Part shown: piece by piece, positions 1-8,691 of the stretch
Position numbering within the stretch: position 1 is the stretch's first letter
How the letters are laid out: each line of letters begins with the position of its first letter
Source of the DNA: an uncultured Collinsella sp.
GTDB taxonomy: Bacteria > Actinomycetota > Coriobacteriia > Coriobacteriales > Coriobacteriaceae
NCBI GenBank assembly: GCA_900548365.1
Contig: URKM01000002.1
Span: 53,806-117,805, forward strand
Length of the DNA: 64,000 nucleotides
Direction of reading: 5' to 3'
The notes under the pieces: generated by a model
Databases searched by the model: none
What the model saw: only the letters and a program-made list of their open reading frames with translations
Told to the model about the DNA's origin: nothing
Position numbers and translations under genes: made by a program

Positions 1-31
1 CAGTACAGATTCTCGCAAAGAGAGGAACACC

Positions 32-748
32 ATGGATAACACCCAGATGAACGCCCAAGAAATCATCGATTTCATCCGCTGCGCGGAGAAGAGGACGCCG
101 GTGAAGCTCTACGTTCGCGAAAAGCCCGGTCAGCGGATCGACTGGAAGGGCGCGCATGTCTTCGGCGGCCGCAAGGGCAAGATCATCTTCGGCGACTGGG
201 GCGAGCTGTCCGGCATCTTGCAGGACAACGCGGACTCCATCGACTACTACGAGGTCGAGAACGACGGCCGCAACTCCGCCGTGCCCCTACTCGATACCAA
301 GGGCGTCAACGCACGCATCGAGCCCGGCGCGATCATTCGCGACCGCGTCTCCATCGGCGACAACGCCGTCATCATGATGGGCGCTGTCATCAACATCGGC
401 GCCGTCATCGGCGAGGGGACCATGATCGACATGGGCGCCATCCTGGGCGGCCGCGCCACGGTGGGCAAGAACTGCCACATCGGCGCGGGCACCGTGCTCG
501 CCGGCGTCATCGAGCCGGCGAGCGCCACGCCCGTGATCATCGAGGACGGCGTCATGATCGGCGCCAACGCCGTGGTGCTCGAAGGGGTCCACGTTGGTAA
601 GAACGCCGTGGTCGCCGCCGGCGCCGTCGTTGTAGAGGACGTCCCCGATAACACCGTAGTCGTCGGCGTCCCCGCCCGCGCGATCAAGCGGCGCGACGAG
701 AAGACCGATAGCAAGACAGGCCTGGTAGAGGGCCTACGCCAGCTGTAA
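32..748 (+). CDS. dapH: Tetrahydrodipicolinate N-acetyltransferase
   Basis: Acetyl-CoA-dependent enzyme that acetylates L-2,3,4,5-tetrahydrodipicolinate in the acetylated branch of the lysine/diaminopimelate pathway (cytosol). The 238-aa product has an N-terminal helical domain (about residues 1-90, with MNAQEIIDFIRCAEKRTPVK typical of DapH) followed by a left-handed beta-helix of hexapeptide repeats from about residue 95 to 215 (IEPGAI, GDNAVI, GKNCHI, GKNAVV), ending in the family-typical VGVPARAIK. Length matches DapH (about 235 aa). The start has a purine-rich RBS, AGAGAGGAAC. It is the first gene of the window, so its upstream partners are not visible; the next gene is a decayed fragment on the other strand. 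No sign of damage. Confidence 0.95.
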   Translation: MDNTQMNAQEIIDFIRCAEKRTPVKLYVREKPGQRIDWKGAHVFGGRKGKIIFGDWGELSGILQDNADSIDYYEVENDGRNSAVPLLDTKGVNARIEPGAIIRDRVSIGDNAVIMMGAVINIGAVIGEGTMIDMGAILGGRATVGKNCHIGAGTVLAGVIEPASATPVIIEDGVMIGANAVVLEGVHVGKNAVVAAGAVVVEDVPDNTVVVGVPARAIKRRDEKTDSKTGLVEGLRQL

Positions 749-781
749 GCACAGCCGCATAAAAGGAGTTACCGCCACCCG

Positions 782-1114
782 CTATCGTTCGGGGCTTGCC
801 ATGAGCTGAATCGCCGACCTGTCCGCCAACGTTGCAAAATCCGCGCCCAACCAGATACTCGACTCCCCCGCCCCAAACACCAACGGCATGCGATCGTGCA
901 CGGGAGAGACGGCTGCATTGGGTCGGGTGGTAACGATGGATAGCCGGCCTTCTTGCTGAACGCCGGCTAGCAAAAACGCACCGGCATGTAGCAGTCTGAA
1001 CCTATTCTGACGGCAAACGGGCTTTCCCGTTTTCTCGCTCAATACGGTTTCCGCGCGATGCCCCTCGTAAAACGACCGAATTGGACCAGGCACATAGGCG
1101 GGAGCGCGAGCGCC
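782..1114 (-). pseudogene. SRAP (YedK/HMCES-type) C-terminal remnant
   Basis: An open frame of about 103 codons matches only the C-terminal half of SOS-response-associated peptidase/abasic-site crosslinking proteins. It keeps an FYE motif (equivalent to the YedK Glu105 region), an AGVQQEGRLSIVTTRPNA strand block and VSPVHDRMPL, which holds the active-site His. The N-terminal half, including the catalytic Cys2 that every functional SRAP needs and the Asn region, is missing: the upstream in-frame sequence runs into the end of the neighbouring nucleoid-protein gene. A GTG at 1093 could start translation, but the product would lack the nucleophile. I call it a truncated remnant; the family assignment rests on motif reading. 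Confidence 0.6.
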
Positions 1115-2124
1115 TATCGGTTCTCGATGCTGCCGATGTTCTTCAGCGCCAGGGTGATCAGCCCGTTGGGTTCGTTGACGAACTCGATGTACTCGGGATT
1201 GTTGCCCATCTCGGCGGGGAAGCTGATCTCGATACCGGTGTCGGTGCGAATCTTATGGTTGCGAACCGCCGCACGCTCAACCTGCGCGCGCTCAACGGGA
1301 ACGCGCTCGGGGAGGCGCTCCTCCTGGAGGCTCGCCTTGATCGCATCGCGGATCACGGGCTCGTCCTCGAACGCCTCGTCGACGATGTCCCACGGCGGCA
1401 GCTCCTCGTCCTCCTCCACGGCCTCCGCCACGGCGGCCTTGGCCTTCGCGAGCGCCACGGCCGTGTTGGCACCATGCTCCTCGGCCACCTGCTCGACCAC
1501 GCGCGTCACCACATCGATGACCTCTTTACCCGAAACGCCGGTCTCGCATTGCAGTAAACCGTCCGGAATCAGGTACACGTCCTCCCCCGCGATCTTACGC
1601 TTCTTCTCCTGGAAGAACACCTCGAGGGTGCTCGCGCGAACCAGGGCGTAGGACGCGACCTTTTGAGATGGGCTGGGAAGGATGGCGTAGTGGCGGGCGA
1701 TATCGTTGCGCACCTCGCCACCCTCGCGAGCGACCTCGTGCATGAAGGCCATACGGCTGCCCATCAGCATGACGGCGAACCAGCGGACGTCGTCATCGTC
1801 TTCGAAGTCCGCCACGAACACATCGGTGGATTCGGCCTTCTCTGCCTTGGCGAGTTCGGCTGAGACGAACTCGGCGATCTGCAGCGACAAATCGATGAAA
1901 TCCCGTTCGCCGAAGAAGTACGATCTGAGCTCGCCGGCGAAAGCGCTGTTCTCGGAAAAGCTGCCGCGCTTGTTATCGCCCGACGTCCGCGCCCGACGCA
2001 GATGCGACGTCACGAAGGAGCGAACGGTGCGTGTGTCCAAATCGAGCTCGCGCTGGGAGAACACGTTCACCGCGGATTCGAAATCGAGGATATGCAAGAT
2101 AGCGTGGTTGACCTTCATGGGCAC
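1114..2124 (-). CDS. NdpA/YejK-family nucleoid-associated protein
   Basis: 336-aa protein of the 37-kDa nucleoid-associated family (PF04245), DNA-associated proteins of poorly defined function. The N-terminus, VNHAILHILDFESAVNVFSQ, is the characteristic opening strand and is followed by a mixed alpha/beta domain up to about residue 180. Residues 220-265 are an acidic, alanine- and glutamate-rich segment that is probably flexible. The C-terminal block (IRTDTGIEISFPAE... NPEYIEFVNEPNG) is conserved in Firmicute homologues. The stop lies against the SRAP remnant, and the gene is 90 bp downstream of the IIA gene on the same strand. Function beyond DNA association cannot be read from the sequence. 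Confidence 0.8.
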   Translation of the reverse strand: MPMKVNHAILHILDFESAVNVFSQRELDLDTRTVRSFVTSHLRRARTSGDNKRGSFSENSAFAGELRSYFFGERDFIDLSLQIAEFVSAELAKAEKAESTDVFVADFEDDDDVRWFAVMLMGSRMAFMHEVAREGGEVRNDIARHYAILPSPSQKVASYALVRASTLEVFFQEKKRKIAGEDVYLIPDGLLQCETGVSGKEVIDVVTRVVEQVAEEHGANTAVALAKAKAAVAEAVEEDEELPPWDIVDEAFEDEPVIRDAIKASLQEERLPERVPVERAQVERAAVRNHKIRTDTGIEISFPAEMGNNPEYIEFVNEPNGLITLALKNIGSIENR

Positions 2125-2214
2125 CTTTCCAAGAAGAAAAGAGCTGCCGGCAGATCGCAGGCAGCTTGACGATGAGCAGATGGAGGGACGATGCCGTCGC
2201 GGCGCACCCAGCGC

Positions 2215-2775
2215 CTATGATTTCACGACAACCAAGGGATCACCGACTTTGACCAGCGGATGCCCGGCGAACAACGTGTTGGATTGACCGATCAGCTTCA
2301 CCTTGTCGAGCAGGGACGGGCTCGTCACGATCACGGTCACCACGTCGTCGTACCCTGCCGCCTTCACGGCCTCGTCATCGAAGACGAGGATGGGTTCACC
2401 GGCGGTAACGACCTGCTCGGATTCGACGAGGCGCGTGAAGCCTTTGCCGTCGAGCTTAACCGTGTCGATGCCGACATGGATGATGAGCTCGATACCGGAA
2501 TCGGTGCGAAGGCCAATGGAGTGATTCGTGACGGTGGTCGCCGCGATGCGGCCGGACGCGGGGGCGTAGATCACATTGCCAACGGGAACGATGCCGTAGC
2601 CGCGACCGAAGAGGCCGGTGGAGATGGTTTCGTCCTTGATCTCGGAAAGCTCGACCAAGACGCCCGAGATGGGCGCGTAGATGGAATCGGGCCTCGTTGC
2701 GAACGAGGCGCTGGGATACACGGGGTCCTCGTTGGAGATACCCAGGGTCTTCTTGATCTTATCGAATAGAATCAT
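2215..2775 (-). CDS. crr: PTS glucose-type EIIA component
   Basis: Single-domain phosphocarrier that passes phosphate from HPr to a IIB domain of a glucose-family PTS permease; cytosolic. The 186-aa sequence has the EIIA-Glc fold: APISGVLVELSEIKD, a glycine-rich strand, then TNHSIGL (supporting His85) and IELIIHVGIDTVKLDGKGF, where His100 is the expected phosphorylated residue. It ends VKVGDPLVVV. There is no IIC/IIB partner next to it, so its permease must lie elsewhere and it may serve more than one transporter. A strong RBS (GCAGGAGGTAGC) precedes ATG at 2775. Whether it also has regulatory roles, as in Enterobacteria, cannot be told. Confidence 0.92.
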   Translation of the reverse strand: MILFDKIKKTLGISNEDPVYPSASFATRPDSIYAPISGVLVELSEIKDETISTGLFGRGYGIVPVGNVIYAPASGRIAATTVTNHSIGLRTDSGIELIIHVGIDTVKLDGKGFTRLVESEQVVTAGEPILVFDDEAVKAAGYDDVVTVIVTSPSLLDKVKLIGQSNTLFAGHPLVKVGDPLVVVKS

Positions 2776-2894
2776 GTGCTACCTCCTGCAGCGCAATGGA
2801 TCGCGGGCTGAGCGCCGGCGATCCTCCCATGCCTTCCATGGTACCCAAGACGGAGATGCGGGCGGATGGGAAGCAGGGTTACATGCAACAAACG

Positions 2895-2927
2895 AACAAA
2901 AGCGGGTGGTCTGTTGAACCACCCGCT
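2895..2927 (-). terminator. Terminator of ldh
   Basis: Perfect 10-bp stem AGCGGGTGGT / ACCACCCGCT with a 7-nt loop. Read on the minus strand it is followed by TTTTGTT, so it ends transcription from ldh. Confidence 0.8.
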
Positions 2928-2984
2928 TTCGAGCCAGCCGTTTGGCGGTATCGGCACCGCAGCAAGCGAACGAGAAACCGTGCG

Positions 2985-3935
2985 CTACGCCTCGAAATCC
3001 ACCTGGTCGATGACGTCCTTCAGCGCGGAAGCCGAGCGATGCAGCTCAGCGAGCTCGCCTTCGTCGAGGGACACGGGAACGCGGCACTCGATACCGTTGC
3101 GGCCGACGATGGTGGGCATGGAGATGGCGATATCCTCGAGGCCGTACTCGCCCACCATGAGGCTGGAAACGGGCAGGATGTGCTTCTCGTCGCGCATGAT
3201 CGCGGTGCACAGACGCTTTACGGACATGGCGATGCCGTAGTAGGTGGCGTGCTTCTTGGAGATGATCTCGTAGGCGGCGTTCTTCACGTCGTCGGCGATG
3301 CGCTTCTCGGCCGCCTCGTGGTCGAAGTGGCCGCGCATCTCGCAGAAGTCGTGCAGGGGCACGCCGGAGACGTTGGCGCTCGACCAGACGGCGAGCTCGG
3401 AATCACCATGCTCGCCGATGATGTAGGCGTGCACGTTGCGCGGATCGACGCCCAGGTGCGCGCCGAGCGCGTCCTTGAGGCGAGCGGAGTCGAGGACGGT
3501 ACCGGAACCGATGACATGGCTCTCGGGAAGACCGGACATCTTGATAGCGGCATAGGTGAGCACGTCGACCGGGTTGGAAACGATGAGCAAGATCCCCTCG
3601 AAGCCGGTCTCGCGAATCTGCGGGATGATCGACTTGAAGATGTTGACGTTCTTGTTCACCAGGTCAAGACGGGTCTCACCGGGCTTCTGGGCGGCACCCG
3701 CGGTGACCACGATGATGGCGGCGTCCGCAGCATCCTGGTAGTCGCCGGCATAGATCTTCATGGGGCTGGCGAACGGGGCGCCATGGCTGATGTCGAGCGC
3801 CTCGCCCTCGGCGCGATCGCGGTCGACGTCGATAAGGACCATCTCGCTGAACAGGCCGCTCTGCATGAGGGCGAACGCGGAGGAAGAGCCAACGAAACCG
3901 CAACCGACGATGGCGACTTTCCTATCATTAACCAT
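2985..3935 (-). CDS. ldh: L-lactate dehydrogenase
   Basis: NAD-dependent reduction of pyruvate to L-lactate, the main route for reoxidising glycolytic NADH in a fermenter. 316 aa, the usual length. Rossmann motif GCGFVG at residues 11-16, acidic residue after the second strand (LIDVD), mobile-loop region QKPGETRLDLV (substrate Arg), SNPVDVLTY, SGTVLDSARLK, and catalytic GEHGDSE with His176. The longer frame upstream is discarded: ATG at 3935 has a good RBS (AGAAGGGAA) and begins MVNDRKVAIVG. Monocistronic, with a terminator at 2895-2927. A 21-bp imperfect palindrome lies 70-90 bp upstream of the start. Confidence 0.97.
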   Translation of the reverse strand: MVNDRKVAIVGCGFVGSSSAFALMQSGLFSEMVLIDVDRDRAEGEALDISHGAPFASPMKIYAGDYQDAADAAIIVVTAGAAQKPGETRLDLVNKNVNIFKSIIPQIRETGFEGILLIVSNPVDVLTYAAIKMSGLPESHVIGSGTVLDSARLKDALGAHLGVDPRNVHAYIIGEHGDSELAVWSSANVSGVPLHDFCEMRGHFDHEAAEKRIADDVKNAAYEIISKKHATYYGIAMSVKRLCTAIMRDEKHILPVSSLMVGEYGLEDIAISMPTIVGRNGIECRVPVSLDEGELAELHRSASALKDVIDQVDFEA

Positions 3936-4005
3936 GGGTGTTCCCTTCTCTTTCGAAGTCCTCGACCGCCGGAGACACGCTTTCACCGCCCAGGGCTTCG
4001 CATCT

Positions 4006-4026
4006 GATAACAATTTCGATTGTAAC
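4006..4026 (-). promoter_or_regulatory. Palindrome and possible -10 box upstream of ldh
   Basis: Imperfect 21-bp palindrome whose core on the plus strand is ACAATTTCGATTGT (ACAAT-TTCG-ATTGT). On the minus strand it contains TACAAT, a good -10 match, 16 bp after a weak TTTATT. A repressor bound here would cover the ldh promoter. The motif is not a convincing match to known Rex sites (TTGTGA-type half-sites), so the regulator is unnamed. Confidence 0.35.
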
Positions 4027-4098
4027 GCTCGGTTACTGAAAATAAAGGTCCGTATACCGATTTTTTATTGACAGATTCATAAGGTTCTGAATCTGGTT

Positions 4099-5265
4099 CT
4101 ATCCAAGGATACCAGCATCGCGAATCGCCTCGACGGCGAGCGCGAGCTTCTCGGGTGGAAGCACGAGCGCCATGCGGACATATCCCTCGCCATGAGGGCC
4201 GAAGCTCGCTCCCGGGGTCACGATCACGCCCGCCCGCTCCATGAGCTCCTCGCAAAAAGCCAGCGAATCCGTTCGGTCGCCCGGAAGCTTGCACCAGATG
4301 AACATCGAGCCGTGCGCGTTGGGGCGCTCCCAGCCGAGCGATTCGAGCCCGGAGCACAGGGCGTCGCGGCGCTCCTGATACGCCAGGCGCTGCGCCTCGA
4401 CCTCGTCGAGCGGGCCCTCCAGCGCGGCGATCGCCGCCTTTTGGATGGGCAGGAACATGCCGAAGTCGATCTGGCCGCGAAGCTTCGCGAACGCGCCCAC
4501 CACGTCGGCGCGACCCACGATGAAACCGATGCGGGCACCGGTGACGTTGAAGGACTTCGAGAGCGAGAAGAACTCGACGCCCACCTCGAGCGCCCCGGGA
4601 TAGGACAGGAAGCTGCCCCCGCGCGGGCCGTCATAGGTGATGTCGGAATAGGCGTTGTCGTGCACGATCAGCAGGTCATGCGCGCGAGCGAACGCGATGA
4701 TCTCCTCGTAGAGCTCCGGGGTGCCCACGGACCCCACCGGGTTGGCGGGAAGCGAGACGATCATGTACTTCGCCCGATCCGCCACCTCGGGATCGATGCC
4801 GGCGACATAGGGCAGGAAGTCATGCTCGGCGTTCAGCGGGTAGTACGCGAGATTCGCGCCGGCTATCTTCGCGCCCGCCTCGAACACCGGGTAGCACGGA
4901 TCGGGCACCAGGATGGTGTCGCCGGGATTGAGCAAGGCGAGGCCGAGATGCCCGACCCCCTCCTGCGTTCCGTTGCAGGAGGCGACCATATCGGGCGTGA
5001 TCCCCTGGACGCCGAAGCGACGCTCGTAGTAATCGCACACGGCCTGCTTGAGCTCCGGAAGGTCGCGCAAGCTGTACTTCCACATATCTGGATCGTTCGC
5101 AGCTTCCGTCAACGCCGAGACCACGTGGGCGTACGGCGCGAAATCAGGGGTTCCCACCGAGAGGTTGTAAATGGTCCGGCCCTCGGCCTCGAGCTGCAAG
5201 CGCTTATGGTTGAGGGAGGCGAAGACCTCTTCACCGAAAAGGTCGAGCTTGTCTGCAAACTGCAT
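4099..5265 (-). CDS. Class I/II PLP-dependent aminotransferase
   Basis: 388-aa fold-type I aminotransferase. It shows YNLSVGTPDF near residue 35, the PLP-phosphate segment ASCNGTQEGV, ANPVGSVGT (substrate/PLP contact region), DNAYSDITYDG and the Schiff-base lysine in SLSKSFNVTGAR (Lys237); a C-terminal Arg is in EGYVRMAL. The frame extends upstream but the extension is low-quality sequence; ATG at 5265 with AAGGATTCCC starts the conserved domain (MQFADKLDLFGEE). It resembles the alanine/aspartate and LL-diaminopimelate aminotransferase branches. Because dapH lies 3 kb away, N-acetyl-diaminopimelate aminotransferase is one possibility, but the sequence does not settle the substrate. Confidence 0.88.
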   Translation of the reverse strand: MQFADKLDLFGEEVFASLNHKRLQLEAEGRTIYNLSVGTPDFAPYAHVVSALTEAANDPDMWKYSLRDLPELKQAVCDYYERRFGVQGITPDMVASCNGTQEGVGHLGLALLNPGDTILVPDPCYPVFEAGAKIAGANLAYYPLNAEHDFLPYVAGIDPEVADRAKYMIVSLPANPVGSVGTPELYEEIIAFARAHDLLIVHDNAYSDITYDGPRGGSFLSYPGALEVGVEFFSLSKSFNVTGARIGFIVGRADVVGAFAKLRGQIDFGMFLPIQKAAIAALEGPLDEVEAQRLAYQERRDALCSGLESLGWERPNAHGSMFIWCKLPGDRTDSLAFCEELMERAGVIVTPGASFGPHGEGYVRMALVLPPEKLALAVEAIRDAGILG

Positions 5266-5407
5266 GGGAATCCTTTCTGATCTCGAACCCGTCCCGAGCA
5301 AGCCGGCGACGGCACGACGTATGAGCGGACGGCAAGCGCGGAGCCCGATGGGCGCCGAGGTGCTCGCGGGCTCGCGCCCGACCTTCATTATGCGCCTATT
5401 TACATGA

Positions 5408-5434
5408 AGACGCCGCCGGAGACCGGCGGCGTCT
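5408..5434 (-). terminator. Hairpin after fruK
   Basis: Perfect 12-bp stem AGACGCCGCCGG / CCGGCGGCGTCT with a 3-nt loop, 60 bp past the fruK stop. It has no U-run on either side, so it is terminator-like rather than a textbook intrinsic terminator. Confidence 0.55.
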
Positions 5435-5494
5435 GGCAAGCGATGCGAAGCTATGGAGCGACGGGGCCGCCAAGCGAATCGAGAACGAGACGAG

Positions 5495-6427
5495 CTAGCG
5501 AACCAGCCGGACCGAGATGCCCTGCTCGTAATCCTCGACATGTGCGAAATCACCGAGGCCCGCGCACTCGACCACGTTGGCGCCGGTCGCCATGGAGCGG
5601 CGCAGGGCGTCCTCGACGCGCTCGGGCTCTGAGGCCCAGATGGAAAGGAACGCCGCGAGCGAGGAGTCTCCCGCGCACACCGTGGAGAGAACCTTGACTT
5701 CGAACGTGCGGTTCGCGAACCACAGGTGCTCCCCATTCGAGAAATAGGCCCCGTCTCCACCAAGCGTGAGCAGCACGTTCTTGGCACCGCGTTCATGAAG
5801 CTCGCGCATGGCGGCCTCGACGGATGCATCGTCTCCGCCCGACACCTCGATACCGAAGATGTCTCGAAGCTCATCATCATTGGGCTTGATGAGCAGCGGC
5901 TGCAACGCGAGCAGCTCGGCGAGCTGGGGGCTGGAGATATCGAGCACGAACTCGGCGCCCTGCGCACGGACCCGTTCGATCACGCCGCGCAGGAAGCCTT
6001 CCGAGGCATTCGGCGGAAGCGAGCCGGAGATAACGAGGCAGTCGAGCCCCTCGAGCCCGTCGATCAGGTCGAACATGGCCTGCTCGTCCGCGGCATCGAT
6101 GGCGGCGCCGGCGTTCACCATGTTGTACTCGGTATCGTCACCGGCATTGAGGAACACGTTGACGCGCGTGATGCCCTCGGTCCACACGGGATGGACCTCG
6201 ACGCCGCGCTCGCGCGCACCCTCGACGATGAAGCGGCCGGAGAAACCCGCGAAGAAACCGAGGATAGCCGTGGGAATCCCGAAATGGTCAAGCGTGAACG
6301 AGACGTTGAGACCCTTGCCGTTGGGCGTGTAGACGGCATTCCTGGTACGCGTGACGGTATTGGGAGCCAAACCGTCGCACGATACGTTGTAATCGATCGC
6401 GGGGTTTGCCGTAAGTGTATAGATCAT
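5495..6427 (-). CDS. fruK: 1-phosphofructokinase
   Basis: PfkB-family kinase that phosphorylates fructose-1-phosphate, the product of the fructose PTS, to fructose-1,6-bisphosphate. 310 aa with MIYTLTANPAIDY (family signature start), PNGKGLNVSFTL (substrate glycine-rich motif), KPNDDELRDIFG, LTLGGDGA and the anion-hole/catalytic motif CAGDSSLAAFL with Asp254. The usual GAGDS glycine is a cysteine here, a mild deviation. It lies about 100 bp downstream of the fructose PTS gene on the same strand and very probably shares its transcript. Tagatose-6-phosphate kinase is the nearest alternative; the PTS neighbour favours FruK. Confidence 0.9.
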   Translation of the reverse strand: MIYTLTANPAIDYNVSCDGLAPNTVTRTRNAVYTPNGKGLNVSFTLDHFGIPTAILGFFAGFSGRFIVEGARERGVEVHPVWTEGITRVNVFLNAGDDTEYNMVNAGAAIDAADEQAMFDLIDGLEGLDCLVISGSLPPNASEGFLRGVIERVRAQGAEFVLDISSPQLAELLALQPLLIKPNDDELRDIFGIEVSGGDDASVEAAMRELHERGAKNVLLTLGGDGAYFSNGEHLWFANRTFEVKVLSTVCAGDSSLAAFLSIWASEPERVEDALRRSMATGANVVECAGLGDFAHVEDYEQGISVRLVR

Positions 6428-6528
6428 GAACTCCTCCTGACAAACAGTCCGCTTCCATGATCGGAAGCTCTAGGGGCATGCCCGCCGCGGCAGCGAAACC
6501 GGGCGGGCATGCGGTACGGCTCAGCGCG

Positions 6529-8553
6529 CTAATCGAGGCGGGCGTTGATCAGCTCGGCGAGGCGAGCCGGGTCGGACTCGGCCTTAAAGGCGGCGCGGAA
6601 GGAGTCGTCGGTGAGGGCGGTCGCCACCTTGGAAAGGATCTGAAGGTGGGAGGTTCCTGCCTCGGACTCGGGAACGAGCAGGGCGATGGCGCAGGTGACG
6701 GGGGCGCCGTCGAGGGTCTCCCAGGAGGCGACGGGGCTATCGGCCTTGAGAACGAGCACGGAGGCGCGCTTCACGGCATCCGTCTTGGCATGGGGAATGG
6801 CGTATCCGTCTACCATGCCCGTGGTGCCCTCGGCCTCGCGCTTGAGGAAGGCGGCACGCAGGGCAGCGGCGTCGTCGACGATCCCCTGATCGACGGCTGC
6901 GGCGACGATAGCATCGAGCGCCGCGTCGCGATCGAGGTCGCTCGAGGCGAAGAGGACGTTCTCGGCGGAGACGAAACCATCGGCAGCTGCCTTGGGAGCG
7001 ACCGCGACGGCCGTTTCCGCGGCGTTCCCAGCGACGACGGCGTCGTCAGCGGCGGAAGCGGAGCGCTGCTGCTGGGCACGCGTCCACTCGCGCTTCTTGA
7101 AGATGGTGAACAGGATGCCGCCCACGACGGTGCCGGCGAGGATAGCGAGCACCCACTGGATGCCGCCGTCGACGACGGGCAGGACCAAGAAGCCACCGTG
7201 GGGGGCGGGGACGTGGACGCCGAGCAGCAGGGTAAGGACGGAGGCGATCGCGGCGGACAGCATCATGATCGGCATGACGGGCCAGATGTTCTTGGTCATG
7301 AACGGAATGGCGCCCTCGGTGATGTGCGTGCAGCCAAGGATGATGTTGACGATGCCGGCGTCATGGTCTTCCTGGGAGAAATACTTCTTGCCGACGATGA
7401 CGGCGAAGCTCGTGACCAGCGGCGGAACGATGCAGGCAGCGGAGACGGCGGCCATGAACGCGGTGCCGTCGGCGTACTCGGGAGTACCCACGCCCGCCTC
7501 GAGGCCGGCGCCGAGCAGCATGGTGCCGGTGACGTAGGCAGCCTTGTTGACCGGGCCGCCCATATCGACCGCGCACATGCAGCCGATGGCGATACCCAGC
7601 GGGATGGCACCGGCGTGCTGCAGGCTGCGCAGGAAGTCCATCATGGCGTTGTTGATCGTGACCATGGGACCGGAGATGCCGAGCATCACGAGGCCGACGA
7701 TGAGCGTGGAGAACAGCGGATAGAGGAAGATCGCCTTGAGGCCGTTGAGGTTGGCGGGGAGCTTGGAGAAGACCTTCTCCAGAAGCAGGATGACGTAGCC
7801 GGACAGGAAGCCGCCGACGATGCCGCCGAGGAAGCCGAAGCCCACGCCGGCGCCGCCCGCATCGATCATGCCGGTCGCGGCGTTGACGGGCAGGCCCTGA
7901 ATGGCGATCATGCCGGCCACGAAGCCGGGTACGAGCGCGGGGCGCTTGCCGATGGACTCGGCGATATAGGCGGACAGGACGGGAACCATGAGGTTCATCG
8001 CGATGCCGCCGATGATCTTGAGCATGGCGGCAAAGGAGTTGTAGTCGGCCGCCGTCGAATCGAACGAGGTGATGCCCCACAGGAACGACAGCGCCGTGAG
8101 GACGCCGCCCGCCACGACGAACACCAGCATGTGGGAAACGCCGTTCATAAGATGCTTGTAGAGCTGGTGGCCCAGGGACTCCTTCTCGGCGGTCTCCTCG
8201 ACCGCGACCGCCGCGGCCGCGGCAGCCGGATCCGCCTTCGCGGCAAGCGCCGCGTCGATCAACTTGCCCGCGGCATCGACGTCGATGGCCTTCGACACGC
8301 CGACGGACACCATCGGCTTGCCCGCGAAGCGCTGGGCCTGGACGTCCTTGTCCGCTGCGACCACGACGGCGCGCGCGCCGGCGATCTCGGCAGGCGTCAG
8401 CGCGTTCTCGACGCCGACCTGGCCATGGGTCTCGACCTTGATGGTGAGGCCGCGCTCGGCCGCAGCCTTCTCGAGCGCCTCCTTCGCCATGAAGGTGTGG
8501 GCGATGCCTGTGGGGCAGCCCGTGGCAGCAATGATATCGTACGTTTCTGCCAT
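6529..8553 (-). CDS. fruA: PTS fructose transporter, fused IIB-IIC-IIA
   Basis: 674-aa membrane permease that imports and phosphorylates fructose. Domain order is IIB (residues about 1-100, phosphocysteine Cys13 in IIAATGCPTGIAHTF), an Ala/Glu linker, IIC (about 145-490, many hydrophobic helices with GFVAGMIAIQGLPVN and ALPxGG-like loops), a second linker, then IIA (about 530-674, phospho-His588 in GYAIPHAKTDAV). All phosphorylation residues are present, so only EI and HPr are needed. RBS GGAGGGATC precedes ATG at 8553. It is first in an operon with fruK and divergent from an RpiR-family regulator. Confidence 0.95.
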   Translation of the reverse strand: MAETYDIIAATGCPTGIAHTFMAKEALEKAAAERGLTIKVETHGQVGVENALTPAEIAGARAVVVAADKDVQAQRFAGKPMVSVGVSKAIDVDAAGKLIDAALAAKADPAAAAAAVAVEETAEKESLGHQLYKHLMNGVSHMLVFVVAGGVLTALSFLWGITSFDSTAADYNSFAAMLKIIGGIAMNLMVPVLSAYIAESIGKRPALVPGFVAGMIAIQGLPVNAATGMIDAGGAGVGFGFLGGIVGGFLSGYVILLLEKVFSKLPANLNGLKAIFLYPLFSTLIVGLVMLGISGPMVTINNAMMDFLRSLQHAGAIPLGIAIGCMCAVDMGGPVNKAAYVTGTMLLGAGLEAGVGTPEYADGTAFMAAVSAACIVPPLVTSFAVIVGKKYFSQEDHDAGIVNIILGCTHITEGAIPFMTKNIWPVMPIMMLSAAIASVLTLLLGVHVPAPHGGFLVLPVVDGGIQWVLAILAGTVVGGILFTIFKKREWTRAQQQRSASAADDAVVAGNAAETAVAVAPKAAADGFVSAENVLFASSDLDRDAALDAIVAAAVDQGIVDDAAALRAAFLKREAEGTTGMVDGYAIPHAKTDAVKRASVLVLKADSPVASWETLDGAPVTCAIALLVPESEAGTSHLQILSKVATALTDDSFRAAFKAESDPARLAELINARLD

Positions 8554-8675
8554 GATCCCTCCCTATACTCGTGCGCCCCGATCGGAGCGCTCCTACGTCC
8601 CTTATGGGGCGTTTGTTGACAACCCGAATGTACCATGTCGTATTTGACAGGTTTCTTTCATGATAATCGTCCGCC

Positions 8676-8691
8676 GTGAAAGGTATTTCAC
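8676..8691. promoter_or_regulatory. Candidate operator between fruA and the RpiR gene
   Basis: Perfect 16-bp palindrome GTGAAAGGTATTTCAC midway in the 254-bp divergent intergenic region. TGAAA/TTTCA arms are common in RpiR-family operators. The same region carries further TTTCATG/CATGAAA-like words. Inference from position and symmetry only. Confidence 0.45.

Noticed and set aside
4072..4097. Terminator after the aminotransferase (CAGATTC / GAATCTG)
   Set aside because: Only a 7-bp stem with a 12-nt loop and no T-run on the minus strand, so it is too weak to call.
6457..8619. 720-codon plus-strand frame opposite fruA
   Set aside because: Antisense shadow of the fructose PTS gene, with low-complexity Gly/Asp/His sequence and no start signal.
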